Shown here one piece after another: positions 1-6,475 of a DNA stretch of 9,092 nucleotides. The position numbers and the translations under genes were made by a program. Under the pieces are notes generated by a model. It saw only the letters and a program-made list of their open reading frames with translations, ran no database searches and was not told where the DNA came from. The stretch lies in NCBI GenBank assembly GCA_015662325.1, contig DQUJ01000116.1, forward strand, positions 1 to 9,092, written 5' to 3'. Position 1 is the first letter of the stretch, and every line of letters starts with the position of its first letter. This stretch comes from Leucothrix mucor (GTDB lineage: Bacteria > Pseudomonadota > Gammaproteobacteria > Thiotrichales > Thiotrichaceae).

Positions 1-52
1 CCCATTCGTCTCGTGACATTTCTTTTAATGTTTTTTCTTCCCAGAATGGCAT
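1..52 (-). CDS. N-terminus of a YcgN-like (UPF0260) protein, partial
   Basis: Reading the minus strand from an ATG at 52-50 gives MPFWEEKTLKEMSRDEW, after which the window ends. This matches the start of the YcgN/UPF0260 family; as I recall it, E. coli YcgN has PFWQSKTLDEMSDAEWE near its start, with PFW, KTL, EMS and EW in the same spacing. The family is a short cytoplasmic cysteine-rich protein (CxxCxxCC motif, possibly metal binding) of unclear function. The cysteine motif would lie just outside the window, so it cannot be seen here. The start follows the stop of the lipoprotein gene by 17 nt on the same strand, which suggests co-transcription. No good Shine-Dalgarno sequence precedes the ATG. 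No other in-frame ATG lies between this start and the preceding gene, which supports it. Confidence 0.72.
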   Translation of the reverse strand, partial: MPFWEEKTLKEMSRDEW

Positions 53-69
53 ATAAATAATTATTAAAT

Positions 70-732
70 CTACTGAATCCGCATCACAGTTTCTTTTGGC
101 AAACCCGCTTTTAAGCGTGCAAAATCTTTTTTAGCGACATAATAAAATATTTCTTTTCCTGCTGTGTCGTAAAGTAGCACCATGCCTTTTTCGGGATATA
201 ACCAATATTCTGCTGTTTTATTGATTGTGATTTTTTCTGCAGGCTCACCAAAGAAATTCATTTGTTTTGGCTGATAATCAGTTATCGGAAGATAGATTAA
301 TTTCCACACACGCAAATCATTGGCAAGCTTGGTGTTTTTTACATTAAGACCATATTTCCAGTGGTTACTGGGAGTTGAATCTTTATCGGTCTGTTCTTTT
401 TTCATGGTTTGTAACAAGACTTCATCTGCATCCATTTCGGCAATTAAACGGGCTTCTAAAATCCCGAATTTCTTTTTACCAAAGTACGCTTCTAAGGTTA
501 GCGTACCATCAGATGCTTCAAATACTGCGGGCTCTGCTAGTAGTTTTAGCTTAAACATCAGGTCTTTAAAAGTCGCATTACCAATATCGACACCGATAAT
601 ACCCGTCGTACCATCAGCATTCACACTGATATTCCACGGGACTATTTCTGCATAACGCTTTTGGGTTTCTTCATCTTGAACACCACAACCGATTAAGATG
701 AAAAATAAGCCAGTAATCATTAAACGTTTCAT
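70..732 (-). CDS. Predicted lipoprotein of unknown function
   Basis: A 220-residue protein that I do not recognise. It begins with a short basic N-terminus (MKR), a hydrophobic stretch, and a lipobox L-I-G-C ending at Cys16, so it should be a signal-peptidase-II substrate lipidated on Cys16. Residue 17 is Gly rather than Asp, which under the +2 rule favours outer-membrane sorting. The mature part (about 205 residues) has no further membrane segment. It is rich in charged residues and alternating hydrophobics, compatible with a beta-rich periplasmic domain. It carries no cysteine other than Cys16 and no catalytic motif that I can name. The gene is transcribed away from gltA and is followed closely by the ycgN-like start. 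No strong Shine-Dalgarno precedes the ATG; a GGG-containing stretch lies about 12 nt upstream. The coding call is secure because of length and lipobox. Function is unknown. Confidence 0.8.
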   Translation of the reverse strand: MKRLMITGLFFILIGCGVQDEETQKRYAEIVPWNISVNADGTTGIIGVDIGNATFKDLMFKLKLLAEPAVFEASDGTLTLEAYFGKKKFGILEARLIAEMDADEVLLQTMKKEQTDKDSTPSNHWKYGLNVKNTKLANDLRVWKLIYLPITDYQPKQMNFFGEPAEKITINKTAEYWLYPEKGMVLLYDTAGKEIFYYVAKKDFARLKAGLPKETVMRIQ

Positions 733-747
733 AATTAGGATAAACCC

Positions 748-776
748 TTAAGAAAAAAATCCAAGTCCGTTATACT
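748..776 (+). promoter_or_regulatory. Candidate sigma-70 promoter for gltA
   Basis: TTAAGA (748-753) and TATACT (771-776) are separated by exactly 17 bp. They match the -35 and -10 consensus at 4/6 and 5/6 positions. Transcription would begin near 783, leaving a leader of about 32 nt before the citrate synthase ATG at 815. The leader lacks an obvious Shine-Dalgarno sequence. This is by inspection only; the divergent lipoprotein gene must be served from the same 82-bp gap. Confidence 0.5.
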
Positions 777-814
777 AACGTATTAAATACCGAATCCCCC
801 CGATAATTCTCAAT

Positions 815-2122
815 ATGAGCAAAAAAGACACTGTTACACTAATAGACAACTCAACTGGAAAAGAGATTGAGCTACCGATATTGCGCCCTACCAATGGAAC
901 GCCCACTATTGATGTGCGCGGGCTTTATCGTGAACTCGGTTATTTTACCTACGACCCCGGCTTTCTTTCAACCGCGAGTTGCCAAAGTTCGATTACCTAT
1001 CTGGATGGAACTAACGGTATTTTACAATACGCAGGCTACCCCATAGAACAATTGGCAGAGCACAGTTCTTTTTTAGAAGTATGTTACTTATTACTTGATG
1101 GTGAACTGCCGAATAAACAAGAATTAGAACAGTTTACAACCATTATCACCTGCCACACCATGTTGCACGAAGCACTCAAACGTTTTTACAGTGGTTTCCG
1201 TCGTGATGCCCACCCAATGGCGATTATGGTCGGTGTAGTGGGCGCACTTTCTTCGTTTTATCATGATGATATTGATATTCACAACGCCGAAGATCGCATG
1301 ATTGCCGCGCATCAGCTTATTGCAAAAATGCCAACGATTGCCGCTTGGAGTTATCGTTATGCAAATGGTATACCGTTTACTTATCCAAAAAACAGCCTAG
1401 GTTACGCAGAAAACTTCTTACAAATGATGTTTAGTATGCCAACAGAAGAATACGTGCCAGATCCCTTCTTCGTAAAAGCACTTGATCTGATTATGATTTT
1501 ACATGCCGATCACGAACAAAACGCATCAACATCGACCGTGCGTTTAACAGGGAGTTCAGAGGCAAACCCGTTTGCCGCAGTTTCTGCAGGTATCGCCTCG
1601 CTTTGGGGGCCTGCTCATGGTGGTGCGAATGAATCTGTGATTAGAATGCTGGTGGATATTGTCGAATCCGATAATGATGTGCAATATTACATCGACCGTG
1701 CAAAGGATAAATCCAATAACTTCCGACTAATGGGTTTTGGTCACCGTATTTATAAAAACCACGACCCACGCGCTGTTATTATTCGCCAAACCTGTCACGA
1801 TTTATTGCAACATTTAGGCAAAAGCAATGAGTATCAAGAGTTATTCGATACAGCAATGGAGCTTGAGCGCATTGCACTAGAAGATGAATATTTCGTTTCG
1901 CGTAATCTTTACCCCAACGTCGACTTTTATTCGGGTATTATATTACTCGCAATGGGTATTCCACTGAATATGTTCACGGTGATTTTTGCCATGTCGAGAA
2001 CCGTCGGCTGGATTAGCCACTGGAATGAAATGATACAAGACCCAGAGTCTCGCATTGGTCGCCCGCGTCAGCTTTATAATGGATCGCTTCCGCGCGATTA
2101 TGTAACGCCTGATAAACGCTGA
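815..2122 (+). CDS. gltA: Type II citrate synthase
   Basis: Cytoplasmic enzyme condensing oxaloacetate and acetyl-CoA to citrate, the entry step of the TCA cycle. The 435-residue length fits the bacterial hexameric, NADH-sensitive type II family (E. coli GltA is 427). Family landmarks run in order: an N-terminal beta-rich domain with [13 protein letters not shown] near residues 44-56, [14 protein letters not shown] with His233, GPAHGGANE with His268, [14 protein letters not shown] with His310, and NVDFYSG with Asp370. His268, His310 and Asp370 correspond to the catalytic triad His264/His305/Asp362 of the E. coli enzyme. The start gives the usual N-terminal length, although the ATG has no clear ribosome-binding site. 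A good promoter candidate lies at 748-776. A small membrane-protein gene follows 66 bp downstream on the same strand, and no strong terminator separates them. No frameshift or missing residue was seen. Confidence 0.97.
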   Translation: MSKKDTVTLIDNSTGKEIELPILRPTNGTPTIDVRGLYRELGYFTYDPGFLSTASCQSSITYLDGTNGILQYAGYPIEQLAEHSSFLEVCYLLLDGELPNKQELEQFTTIITCHTMLHEALKRFYSGFRRDAHPMAIMVGVVGALSSFYHDDIDIHNAEDRMIAAHQLIAKMPTIAAWSYRYANGIPFTYPKNSLGYAENFLQMMFSMPTEEYVPDPFFVKALDLIMILHADHEQNASTSTVRLTGSSEANPFAAVSAGIASLWGPAHGGANESVIRMLVDIVESDNDVQYYIDRAKDKSNNFRLMGFGHRIYKNHDPRAVIIRQTCHDLLQHLGKSNEYQELFDTAMELERIALEDEYFVSRNLYPNVDFYSGIILLAMGIPLNMFTVIFAMSRTVGWISHWNEMIQDPESRIGRPRQLYNGSLPRDYVTPDKR

Positions 2123-2143
2123 AAGTTTAGACATCACACTCAA

Positions 2144-2164
2144 CCTCCCCTACTTTAGGAGAGG
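2144..2164 (+). repeat. Small hairpin between gltA and the DUF2892 gene
   Basis: CCTCCCCTA (2144-2152) and TAGGAGAGG (2156-2164) form a 9-bp stem with one mismatch and a 3-nt loop. No T-run follows, so it is not a convincing intrinsic terminator. It could stabilise the gltA 3' end or be a fragment of the CCTCTCC-type repeat that is better seen at 8958-9075. It ends 13 nt before the Shine-Dalgarno of the next gene. Confidence 0.45.
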
Positions 2165-2188
2165 GCATTTGAAATTTAGGAGAAAGAA

Positions 2189-2374
2189 ATGACACTTAAT
2201 AATGCAATAACCGCCTTTGCTGGGGTAATGATTTTCGTTAGCCTATTACTAACACACTACGTAAGCCCAAATTTTGTTTGGTTTACCGCTTTTATCGGCT
2301 TTAACCTTTTGCAATCATCATTCACGGGCTTTTGTCCTGCGGCGATGATCTTTAAAAAGCTGGGTTTGAAATAA
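2189..2374 (+). CDS. Small DUF2892 (YgaP-like) inner-membrane protein
   Basis: A 61-residue protein with two predicted membrane helices, about residues 5-24 and 28-46. It ends in GFCPAAMIFKKLGLK, the signature of DUF2892, the transmembrane part of E. coli YgaP and many stand-alone small proteins. Cys49 sits in the GFCP motif. The biochemical role of stand-alone DUF2892 proteins is not established. In YgaP the domain is fused to a rhodanese, which is absent here. AGGAG at 2178-2182, six bases before the ATG, is one of the best Shine-Dalgarno sequences in the window and makes a real small gene likely. It lies 66 bp after gltA on the same strand and may be co-transcribed with it. The dRS3-like repeat at 2404-2482 follows. 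Confidence 0.85.
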   Translation: MTLNNAITAFAGVMIFVSLLLTHYVSPNFVWFTAFIGFNLLQSSFTGFCPAAMIFKKLGLK

Positions 2375-2403
2375 TTATTCATATCTAATGAAAATGCTAT
2401 AAC

Positions 2404-2482
2404 GTCATTCCCGCGCAGGCGGGAATCCATCTGAATCAAAGCATTGTGGCAGTATTTGGGTTCCCGCCTACGCGGGAATGAC
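2404..2482. repeat. dRS3-like paired inverted-repeat element
   Basis: The left arm (2404-2429) and right arm (2457-2482) are inverted copies of 26 bp with two mismatches. The left arm contains a 20-mer at 2407-2426 that fits ATTCCC-N8-GGGAAT, the consensus of neisserial dRS3 repeats. The right arm carries the corresponding CCCGCCTACGCGGG core. Each arm is therefore itself a small palindrome, and the 79-bp whole can fold back on itself. Similar CATTCCCGC/GCGGGAAT repeats occur in many beta- and gammaproteobacteria. It lies in the gap between the DUF2892 gene and amgK and could act as an RNA-level barrier or terminator. It encodes nothing. Confidence 0.85.
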
Positions 2483-2528
2483 TGTTAACTGATCGCACTC
2501 TGATTGCAACAAACAATAAGAAACCATA

Positions 2529-3521
2529 ATGACCGAAGACCTTCGCTTAAAACAACTCACCGATTGGATTCAACAAGACTGGCAAAATGCCACTATTGAA
2601 GTTGCATCTGCCGATGCCAGTTTCCGTCGTTATTTTCGTGTCACACACAATAATCAAACCTACATTGCGATGGATGCACCGCCCGAACAGGAAGATTCTA
2701 CCCCGTTCATTGATGTCACTACACGTTTACGCAACGCTAATGTACATGCACCAAAAATATTCAAACAAGATTTAGAGCAAGGCTTTTTATTATTAGAAGA
2801 TTTTGGTAGTACGCCCTATTTAGATAAGCTTAATACAGACACGGCAGACACATTATACGGTGATGCTTTACACAGCCTGATTGATATTCAAAAAGCAAAC
2901 ACCGATGGCTTGCCCGAATACGATGAAGCATTATTGCAAACTGAAATGAAATTAATGCCCGAATGGTTTTTACAAAGGCACCTTGGCATTACCCCCAGCA
3001 CAGAACAACAAAAAATCATCGACCGAATATTTACGGTCATTTCAACCTTAGTGCTTCAACAACCACAGGTATTTGTACATCGTGACTTTCATTCAAGAAA
3101 CTTAATGGTGACCGATGAGAACAATCCCGGAATCATTGATTATCAAGATGCCGTACTCGGCCCTATCACTTACGATCTTGTTTCCTTGCTACGTGATTGT
3201 TACATCCAATGGCCGAATAAAAAAATAGCTAGCTGGGTGTTTGATTATAAAAAACACGCTGAAGATGCAGGCTTAATGGACAAAGTCCCCGATGATACCT
3301 TCATCCAATGGTTTGATTTTATGGGCTTACAACGCCATATTAAAGTATTGGGGATTTTTGCACGACTCAATCATCGCGACGGTAAAACTAATTATTTAGA
3401 TGATTTACCGCTAACGCTTCATTATGTGATGGAAGTGGCGAACAAATATCCGCTGACCCGCCCGTTGGTTGAGTTGTTTAATGAGTGGGATGTTCCTCAA
3501 AAAATTGGTTTGCCAAAATGA
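2529..3521 (+). CDS. amgK: Anomeric MurNAc/GlcNAc kinase AmgK (APH-fold)
   Basis: A 330-residue aminoglycoside-phosphotransferase-fold kinase. In Pseudomonas the family member AmgK phosphorylates the anomeric hydroxyl of N-acetylmuramate (and N-acetylglucosamine), in a recycling route that bypasses de novo, fosfomycin-sensitive synthesis. Visible motifs are the N-lobe DASFRRYFRV near residues 29-38, the Brenner-type catalytic loop VHRDFHSRN with Asp186 and Asn191, and the metal-binding IIDYQDA with Asp204. The AmgK assignment, rather than a generic APH kinase, rests on the following gene being murU, its usual partner, and on family resemblance. It is the first gene of this plus-strand pair. 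The start is preceded only by a weak AAGAAA. The gene is intact, but a 75-bp palindromic element separates it from murU, where many genomes have the two nearly abutting. Confidence 0.88.
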   Translation: MTEDLRLKQLTDWIQQDWQNATIEVASADASFRRYFRVTHNNQTYIAMDAPPEQEDSTPFIDVTTRLRNANVHAPKIFKQDLEQGFLLLEDFGSTPYLDKLNTDTADTLYGDALHSLIDIQKANTDGLPEYDEALLQTEMKLMPEWFLQRHLGITPSTEQQKIIDRIFTVISTLVLQQPQVFVHRDFHSRNLMVTDENNPGIIDYQDAVLGPITYDLVSLLRDCYIQWPNKKIASWVFDYKKHAEDAGLMDKVPDDTFIQWFDFMGLQRHIKVLGIFARLNHRDGKTNYLDDLPLTLHYVMEVANKYPLTRPLVELFNEWDVPQKIGLPK

Positions 3522-3538
3522 TACTGAAATGTACATTG

Positions 3539-3613
3539 TGTAGGTTGGTGCCAAGGAACAAAGCCCAACATGGCTCTGTTCGTTGGGCTTCGCAAGCTCA
3601 GCACCAACCTACA
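3539..3613. repeat. Palindromic intergenic element between amgK and murU
   Basis: The ends 3539-3551 and 3601-3613 are perfect 13-bp inverted repeats (TGTAGGTTGGTGC and its complement). Inside them AAGCCCAAC (3561-3569) pairs with GTTGGGCTT (3582-3590) around a 12-nt loop. The result is a long, interrupted hairpin of 75 bp. GTAGGTTGG...CCAACCTAC elements of this kind recur in proteobacterial genomes as small non-autonomous repeats. It begins 17 nt after the amgK stop and ends 41 nt before murU, so a co-transcript would carry the hairpin between the two coding regions. Confidence 0.82.
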
Positions 3614-3654
3614 ATTGATTCTTTCACAGCACCCTTTCACGTAGAAAGAAAAAA

Positions 3655-4350
3655 ATGAAAGCCATGATCCTCGCCGCAGGCCATGGCACTCGCATGCGCC
3701 CGCTGACCGACCACACTCCAAAACCGTTATTAAACGTCGGCGGAAAACCCTTAATTGTCTGGCATATAGAAAAACTCAAACAAGCAGGTTTTCAAGATAT
3801 TGTGATTAACATCGCATGGCTGGGTGATCAAATCCCCAAAGCCTTAGGCGATGGTTCTCAGTTTGGTATAAACCTGCATTATTCTGATGAGCAACAAGAT
3901 GGCGCATTAGAAACGGCAGGTGGAATAATAAAAGCTCTGCCCTTGTTAATAACACAAACAACAGATCAATCATTAAAGGATGACACCTTTTTAGTCGTGA
4001 ATGGTGATGTTTGGTGTGACGTTAACTATTCCACAGAAAACCCATTAAAAGCTGATGATTTAGCGCACTTGGTTCTAGTCAATAATCCAGCACACAATCC
4101 TGAGGGTGATTTCTCATTAAAAGAAAAACACGTTTCAGAAAAGGGTAAAAACAAATTCACCTTCAGTGGCATCGGCTATTATCACCCTGCTCTTTTCAAC
4201 AAGCTTCCTCAAGGTGTTCGACCACTTGCGCCTTTATTGCGTGAAGCGATGCAACAAAACAAAGTAACGGGCGAGTTATTTACAGGTGATTGGCGCGATA
4301 TTGGTACGCCAGAGCGCTTGGAACAACTCGATACAGATTTATCTAGCTAA
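3655..4350 (+). CDS. murU: MurNAc-1-phosphate uridylyltransferase MurU
   Basis: A 231-residue nucleotidyltransferase of the sugar-1-phosphate transferase family. It starts with the signature MILAAGHGTRMRPLT (residues 4-18), followed by PKPLLNVGGKPL. NGDVW with Asp118 is the expected metal-binding site, and WRDIGTPERL with Asp215 lies near the end. MurU makes UDP-MurNAc from UTP and MurNAc-1-phosphate, the product of AmgK, feeding recycled sugar back into peptidoglycan synthesis in the cytoplasm. The short length without a C-terminal hexapeptide-repeat domain fits MurU rather than GlmU or GlgC. The AmgK neighbour is the main reason for the specific name. A generic mannose-1-phosphate guanylyltransferase annotation would be the alternative. 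The ATG has only a weak purine-rich AGAAAGAA upstream. The stop is one base from the stop of the convergent transporter gene. Confidence 0.88.
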   Translation: MKAMILAAGHGTRMRPLTDHTPKPLLNVGGKPLIVWHIEKLKQAGFQDIVINIAWLGDQIPKALGDGSQFGINLHYSDEQQDGALETAGGIIKALPLLITQTTDQSLKDDTFLVVNGDVWCDVNYSTENPLKADDLAHLVLVNNPAHNPEGDFSLKEKHVSEKGKNKFTFSGIGYYHPALFNKLPQGVRPLAPLLREAMQQNKVTGELFTGDWRDIGTPERLEQLDTDLSS

Positions 4351-4370
4351 ACTAGCTACTTTTCTTTTTT
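4344..4370 (+). terminator. Weak intrinsic terminator candidate after murU
   Basis: TAGCTA (4344-4349) and TAGCTA (4353-4358) form a 6-bp stem with a 3-nt loop, followed by CTTTTCTTTTTT. It overlaps the stop codons of both convergent genes, so the T-run also encodes the lysine-rich tail of the transporter. The stem is short and AT-rich, so efficiency is doubtful. It would work only in the plus direction. Confidence 0.35.
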
Positions 4371-5317
4371 GCACGCAACAAACTAACCCCCAACAACACC
4401 AGCAATAAACCAATAATTTGTGGCAAGCCAAATGCCTCATCTAATAAATTAACCGCCAAAATAATCGTCACCACAGGGCCAATCGTTCCTACAATACTGG
4501 TACGTGTTGCGCCAATACGATGAATCGCCTCGCTGGTAAAAAAGCTCGGAATAAACGTACTAAAAACGGAGAGAAAACCCACTAACATCCATAATTTGGG
4601 GGATACGTTCAAATCACTTAATTCATGCGTTGCAAAAAAATGGATTAAAATAAACACTAGCGAAGACGACATCATAAGACTCGTAAAGATTAATGTGCCT
4701 AAGCGAGAAATAAACGCCTTACTAAAAATAACATACAAGGCAAAACTGAATGCGGCTAATGCAACTAACGCCGTACCCAAAGCCACTTTGCCGTCATTTA
4801 CAACGCCTGCTGTGCTCGTATTTGGAGCCTCATTAAAAAATAAGAAACTCACGCCAATATAACTCACCACTAAGGAAGCCAAAATATTCAATGTGATTTT
4901 TTCTTTAAAAAATAACCAACTCAACAACGCAACCATAATGGGATAGGTAAATAAAGTAAGGCGTTCTAACTGCGCAGAAACATAAGACAAGCCTTCAAAA
5001 TCTAAATAAGAGGCAAGGTAATAACCCAAAAAACCTAAAACCAAAATAGAGAAAGTATCTTTTTTAGTCATCAATGCCGCTTTTTCAGGGCGCGTTTTAA
5101 TGGCGTAAACAAGCACAACCACATACAACGGGAAAGCAACCAACATGCGTAACGTTAATAACGTCGTAGCATCAATGCCTTCTAAAAACGCCAGTTTTAT
5201 GAAAATAGATTTAAGCGAAAATAAGGCGGTGCCAGCAATAGCAAAGAAAATACCTAACCTGAAGTTTTTCTGTTCTGCTTGTGTTTTTATTGTTGTTTCT
5301 GTTGATGAAGTATTCAT
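4352..5317 (-). CDS. EamA-family (DMT) inner-membrane transporter
   Basis: A 321-residue, very hydrophobic protein with about ten predicted membrane helices arranged as two EamA repeats, roughly residues 22-155 and 180-315. After a polar 18-residue cytoplasmic N-terminus, the first helix is followed by a KSIFIKLAF segment typical of the family. The motif YVSAQLERLTLFTYPIMVALLS (residues about 112-133) corresponds to the conserved EamA segment near helix 4, and the C-terminus ends in RAKKKSS. Members of the drug/metabolite transporter superfamily export amino acids, metabolites or drugs; the substrate cannot be told from sequence or from neighbours here. The start has AGGA at 5324-5327 with six-base spacing. 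That site and the ATG can be paired into a leader hairpin (see the regulatory entry). It is convergent with murU and divergent from sodB. Confidence 0.9.
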   Translation of the reverse strand: MNTSSTETTIKTQAEQKNFRLGIFFAIAGTALFSLKSIFIKLAFLEGIDATTLLTLRMLVAFPLYVVVLVYAIKTRPEKAALMTKKDTFSILVLGFLGYYLASYLDFEGLSYVSAQLERLTLFTYPIMVALLSWLFFKEKITLNILASLVVSYIGVSFLFFNEAPNTSTAGVVNDGKVALGTALVALAAFSFALYVIFSKAFISRLGTLIFTSLMMSSSLVFILIHFFATHELSDLNVSPKLWMLVGFLSVFSTFIPSFFTSEAIHRIGATRTSIVGTIGPVVTIILAVNLLDEAFGLPQIIGLLLVLLGVSLLRAKKKSS

Positions 5318-5371
5318 TTTGATTCCTAATGAAAGTAAATACGGGAATCAAAATGCTGTGGGAGATTCCCG
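5315..5371 (-). promoter_or_regulatory. Leader with mutually exclusive hairpins over the EamA-gene start
   Basis: On the minus-strand transcript three segments occur in order. A is CGGGAATC (5371-5364). B is CATTTTGATTCCCG (5355-5342). C is GGAATCAAAATG (5326-5315), which includes most of the Shine-Dalgarno and the ATG. B pairs perfectly with C over 12 bp, closing a 17-nt loop and masking the start site. The last 8 bases of B also pair perfectly with A, which would free C. Both pairings use 5344-5349, so they exclude each other. A third local option is a stem at 5374-5356 (CTG/CAG and GGGA/TCCC around a C-A mismatch). The pairings are seen directly; a switching role is inference. Confidence 0.5.
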
Positions 5372-5638
5372 CAGCTATGAAATATTTTAAGTGTAAAGAA
5401 ACTCGTTAGCTGCGTATGAGTTAATCATCAGCCAGAGTTTGAGGAGAATTGAAGCGTTTATATTCATTGAATTGGAGTGTAACAGATTAAATATTATTTA
5501 CGTTAGCAATTTCATTGCGTTTATCTATGCACTTACTATTGGCGTACTTTCCTAATTGTCATACAAAATAAAAAATAAACTGCCATAAAAAATAAGTTCT
5601 ATTGAAGTCACCACGGGTTTAACTTAACCTTACGCAGT

Positions 5639-5644
5639 TAGAAT
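5639..5644 (+). promoter_or_regulatory. Possible -10 element for sodB
   Basis: TAGAAT matches the -10 consensus at 5/6 positions and would start transcription near 5651, about 25 nt before the ATG at 5676. No good -35 lies at 16-18 bp; TTTAAC at 5618-5623 has 15-bp spacing and only 3/6 matches. Treat as tentative. Confidence 0.28.
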
Positions 5645-5665
5645 TATTTATTCATTCATTTTATT

Positions 5666-5669
5666 GGAG
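5666..5669 (+). promoter_or_regulatory. Ribosome-binding site fixing the sodB start
   Basis: GGAG sits six bases upstream of the ATG at 5676. A longer in-frame reading from a TTG at 5664 would put this site inside the coding region and add four residues not found in the family. The ATG start is therefore preferred. Confidence 0.8.
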
Positions 5670-5675
5670 TTACAA

Positions 5676-6254
5676 ATGGCACACGCACTACCTGATCTAC
5701 CTTACGCAAAAGACGCACTTGAGCCACACATTTCGGCTGAAACGTTAGACTTTCACCACGACAAGCATCATCAAGCGTATGTAACAAACCTAAATAACTT
5801 CATCGAAGGCACAGAATTTGCAGATAAGTCTTTAGAAGACATCATCACATCTGCTCCTGCTGGGCCAATCTACAACAATGCAGCACAGGTTTGGAATCAC
5901 ACATTCTACTTTAACTGTCTTGCAGGTAATGCGGGCGGCGAACCTACTGGCGCAGTTGCAGATGCTATCAATGCAGCGTTTGGTTCTTTTGCTGATTTTA
6001 AAGAGAAGTTTTCTACTACAGCAGTGGGTAACTTTGGTTCTGGTTGGACTTGGTTAATCAAGAACGCTGACGGTTCTGTTGAGATTGTTAATACATCGAA
6101 TGCGGGTTGCCCTCTTTCTGATGGTCAGACTGCAGTTCTTACAATTGACGTTTGGGAACATGCTTACTATGTTGATAAACGTAATGCGCGTCCTGCTTAT
6201 GTTGCTGATTTTTGGAATCTAGTAAATTGGGATTTTGTTAATAGCAATATGTAG
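5676..6254 (+). CDS. sodB: Iron superoxide dismutase
   Basis: A cytoplasmic enzyme that dismutates superoxide to oxygen and hydrogen peroxide. The 192-residue product is almost the length of E. coli SodB (193) and collinear with it. The N-terminal helical hairpin carries PYAKDALEPHISAET and HHDKHH. Metal ligands are visible as His27, His75 (NHTFYFN), and Asp158 and His162 in DVWEHAYY. Gln in NNAAQVWNH (residue 70) with Ala in TSNAGCP, rather than a C-terminal Gln, is the pattern of iron rather than manganese enzymes. There is no signal peptide. GGAG at 5666-5669 sets the start. It stands alone between the divergent transporter gene and argD, and a foldback repeat begins 7 nt after its stop. 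No iron-responsive (Fur) box was recognised upstream. Confidence 0.97.
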   Translation: MAHALPDLPYAKDALEPHISAETLDFHHDKHHQAYVTNLNNFIEGTEFADKSLEDIITSAPAGPIYNNAAQVWNHTFYFNCLAGNAGGEPTGAVADAINAAFGSFADFKEKFSTTAVGNFGSGWTWLIKNADGSVEIVNTSNAGCPLSDGQTAVLTIDVWEHAYYVDKRNARPAYVADFWNLVNWDFVNSNM

Positions 6255-6261
6255 TATTTCA

Positions 6262-6369
6262 CTCTTAATCGTCGCCAGCTCTTTGTTGGAAAAGTTTTCA
6301 TTTAACTACGTTTCTTTTAACTACAGTAAACTTCAAACTTTCCCACCTCAATCTGACGACGATTAAGAG
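6262..6369. repeat. Foldback (MITE-like) element downstream of sodB, copy 1
   Basis: CTCTTAATCGTCG (6262-6274) and CGACGATTAAGAG (6357-6369) are perfect 13-bp terminal inverted repeats of a 108-bp non-coding element. Inward the arms keep pairing imperfectly; for example GTTGGAAAAGTTT near 6285 opposes AAACTTTCCCACC near 6334. The centre has a TTTAACTAC direct repeat about 16 bp apart. The ends and much of the interior align with the element at 7706-7794. No target-site duplication is obvious. Confidence 0.72.
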
Positions 6370-6401
6370 CAAACTATAGATAGCCTTAATATAGGCAGAG
6401 A

Positions 6402-6430
6402 TTGACAAAAACATAAAAAACGCGCAAAAT
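6402..6430 (+). promoter_or_regulatory. Candidate sigma-70 promoter for argD
   Basis: TTGACA (6402-6407) is a perfect -35 and CAAAAT (6425-6430) a 4/6 match to -10, with 17-bp spacing. The start would be near 6437, giving a leader of about 60 nt that includes the strong palindrome at 6444-6475 ahead of the argD ribosome-binding site GGAAG (6486-6490). Confidence 0.45.
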
Positions 6431-6442
6431 CGCTCGTTTTTT
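6415..6442 (+). terminator. Intrinsic terminator candidate, sodB side
   Basis: AAAAAACG (6415-6422) pairs with CGTTTTTT (6435-6442); an inner GC/GC pair beyond one mismatch extends the stem. The six T residues at the end give a terminator shape. It overlaps the candidate argD promoter, so both cannot be equally important. The GC content of the stem is low. Confidence 0.35.
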
Positions 6443-6443
6443 C

Positions 6444-6475
6444 ACAAAAGGGTAACGTTATCGTTACCCTTTTGT
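6444..6475. repeat. Perfect 14-bp palindrome upstream of argD
   Basis: ACAAAAGGGTAACG (6444-6457) and its exact complement (6462-6475) flank a 4-nt loop TTAT, followed by ATTTTAG. It can act as a terminator hairpin for upstream transcription, as a 5' leader hairpin of argD, or as DNA: GGTAAC...GTTACC resembles the symmetric operators of LacI/GalR-type regulators. It lies 10 bp upstream of the argD ribosome-binding site. The structure is certain; the role is open. Confidence 0.6.

Larger units (their letters stand above)
5318..5675. other. 358-bp divergent intergenic region, EamA gene / sodB
   Basis: Besides the EamA leader and a weak sodB promoter, this stretch holds an 8-bp inverted repeat CGCAGCTA (5370-5377) / TAGCTGCG (5407-5414) and a small hairpin GCAAT-TTC-ATTGC near 5505-5517. 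The rest is AT-rich. I found no convincing ORF, tRNA, Fur-like box or recognised riboswitch. A short TTG-initiated frame after GAGGAG near 5441-5446 runs only about 13 codons and is not called. Confidence 0.6.

Noticed and set aside
320..655. 111-codon open frame on the plus strand
   Set aside because: It lies wholly inside the minus-strand lipoprotein gene, has a low-complexity Ser-rich composition and no recognisable domain; it is an antisense shadow.
2404..2482. CRISPR-like repeat pair
   Set aside because: The two copies are inverted rather than direct, each is palindromic, and there are only two.
5441..5490. Short TTG-initiated frame after GAGGAG upstream of sodB
   Set aside because: Only about 13 codons with no similarity to any leader peptide that I know; the purine-rich motif is probably chance.
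5664..5675. TTG start giving sodB four extra residues
   Set aside because: The GGAG ribosome-binding site would fall inside the coding region, and SodB proteins begin at the position of the ATG at 5676.
5318..5675. Fur box or known riboswitch upstream of sodB
   Set aside because: No GATAAT-type repeat array and no recognisable riboswitch core; only small hairpins and AT-rich sequence.
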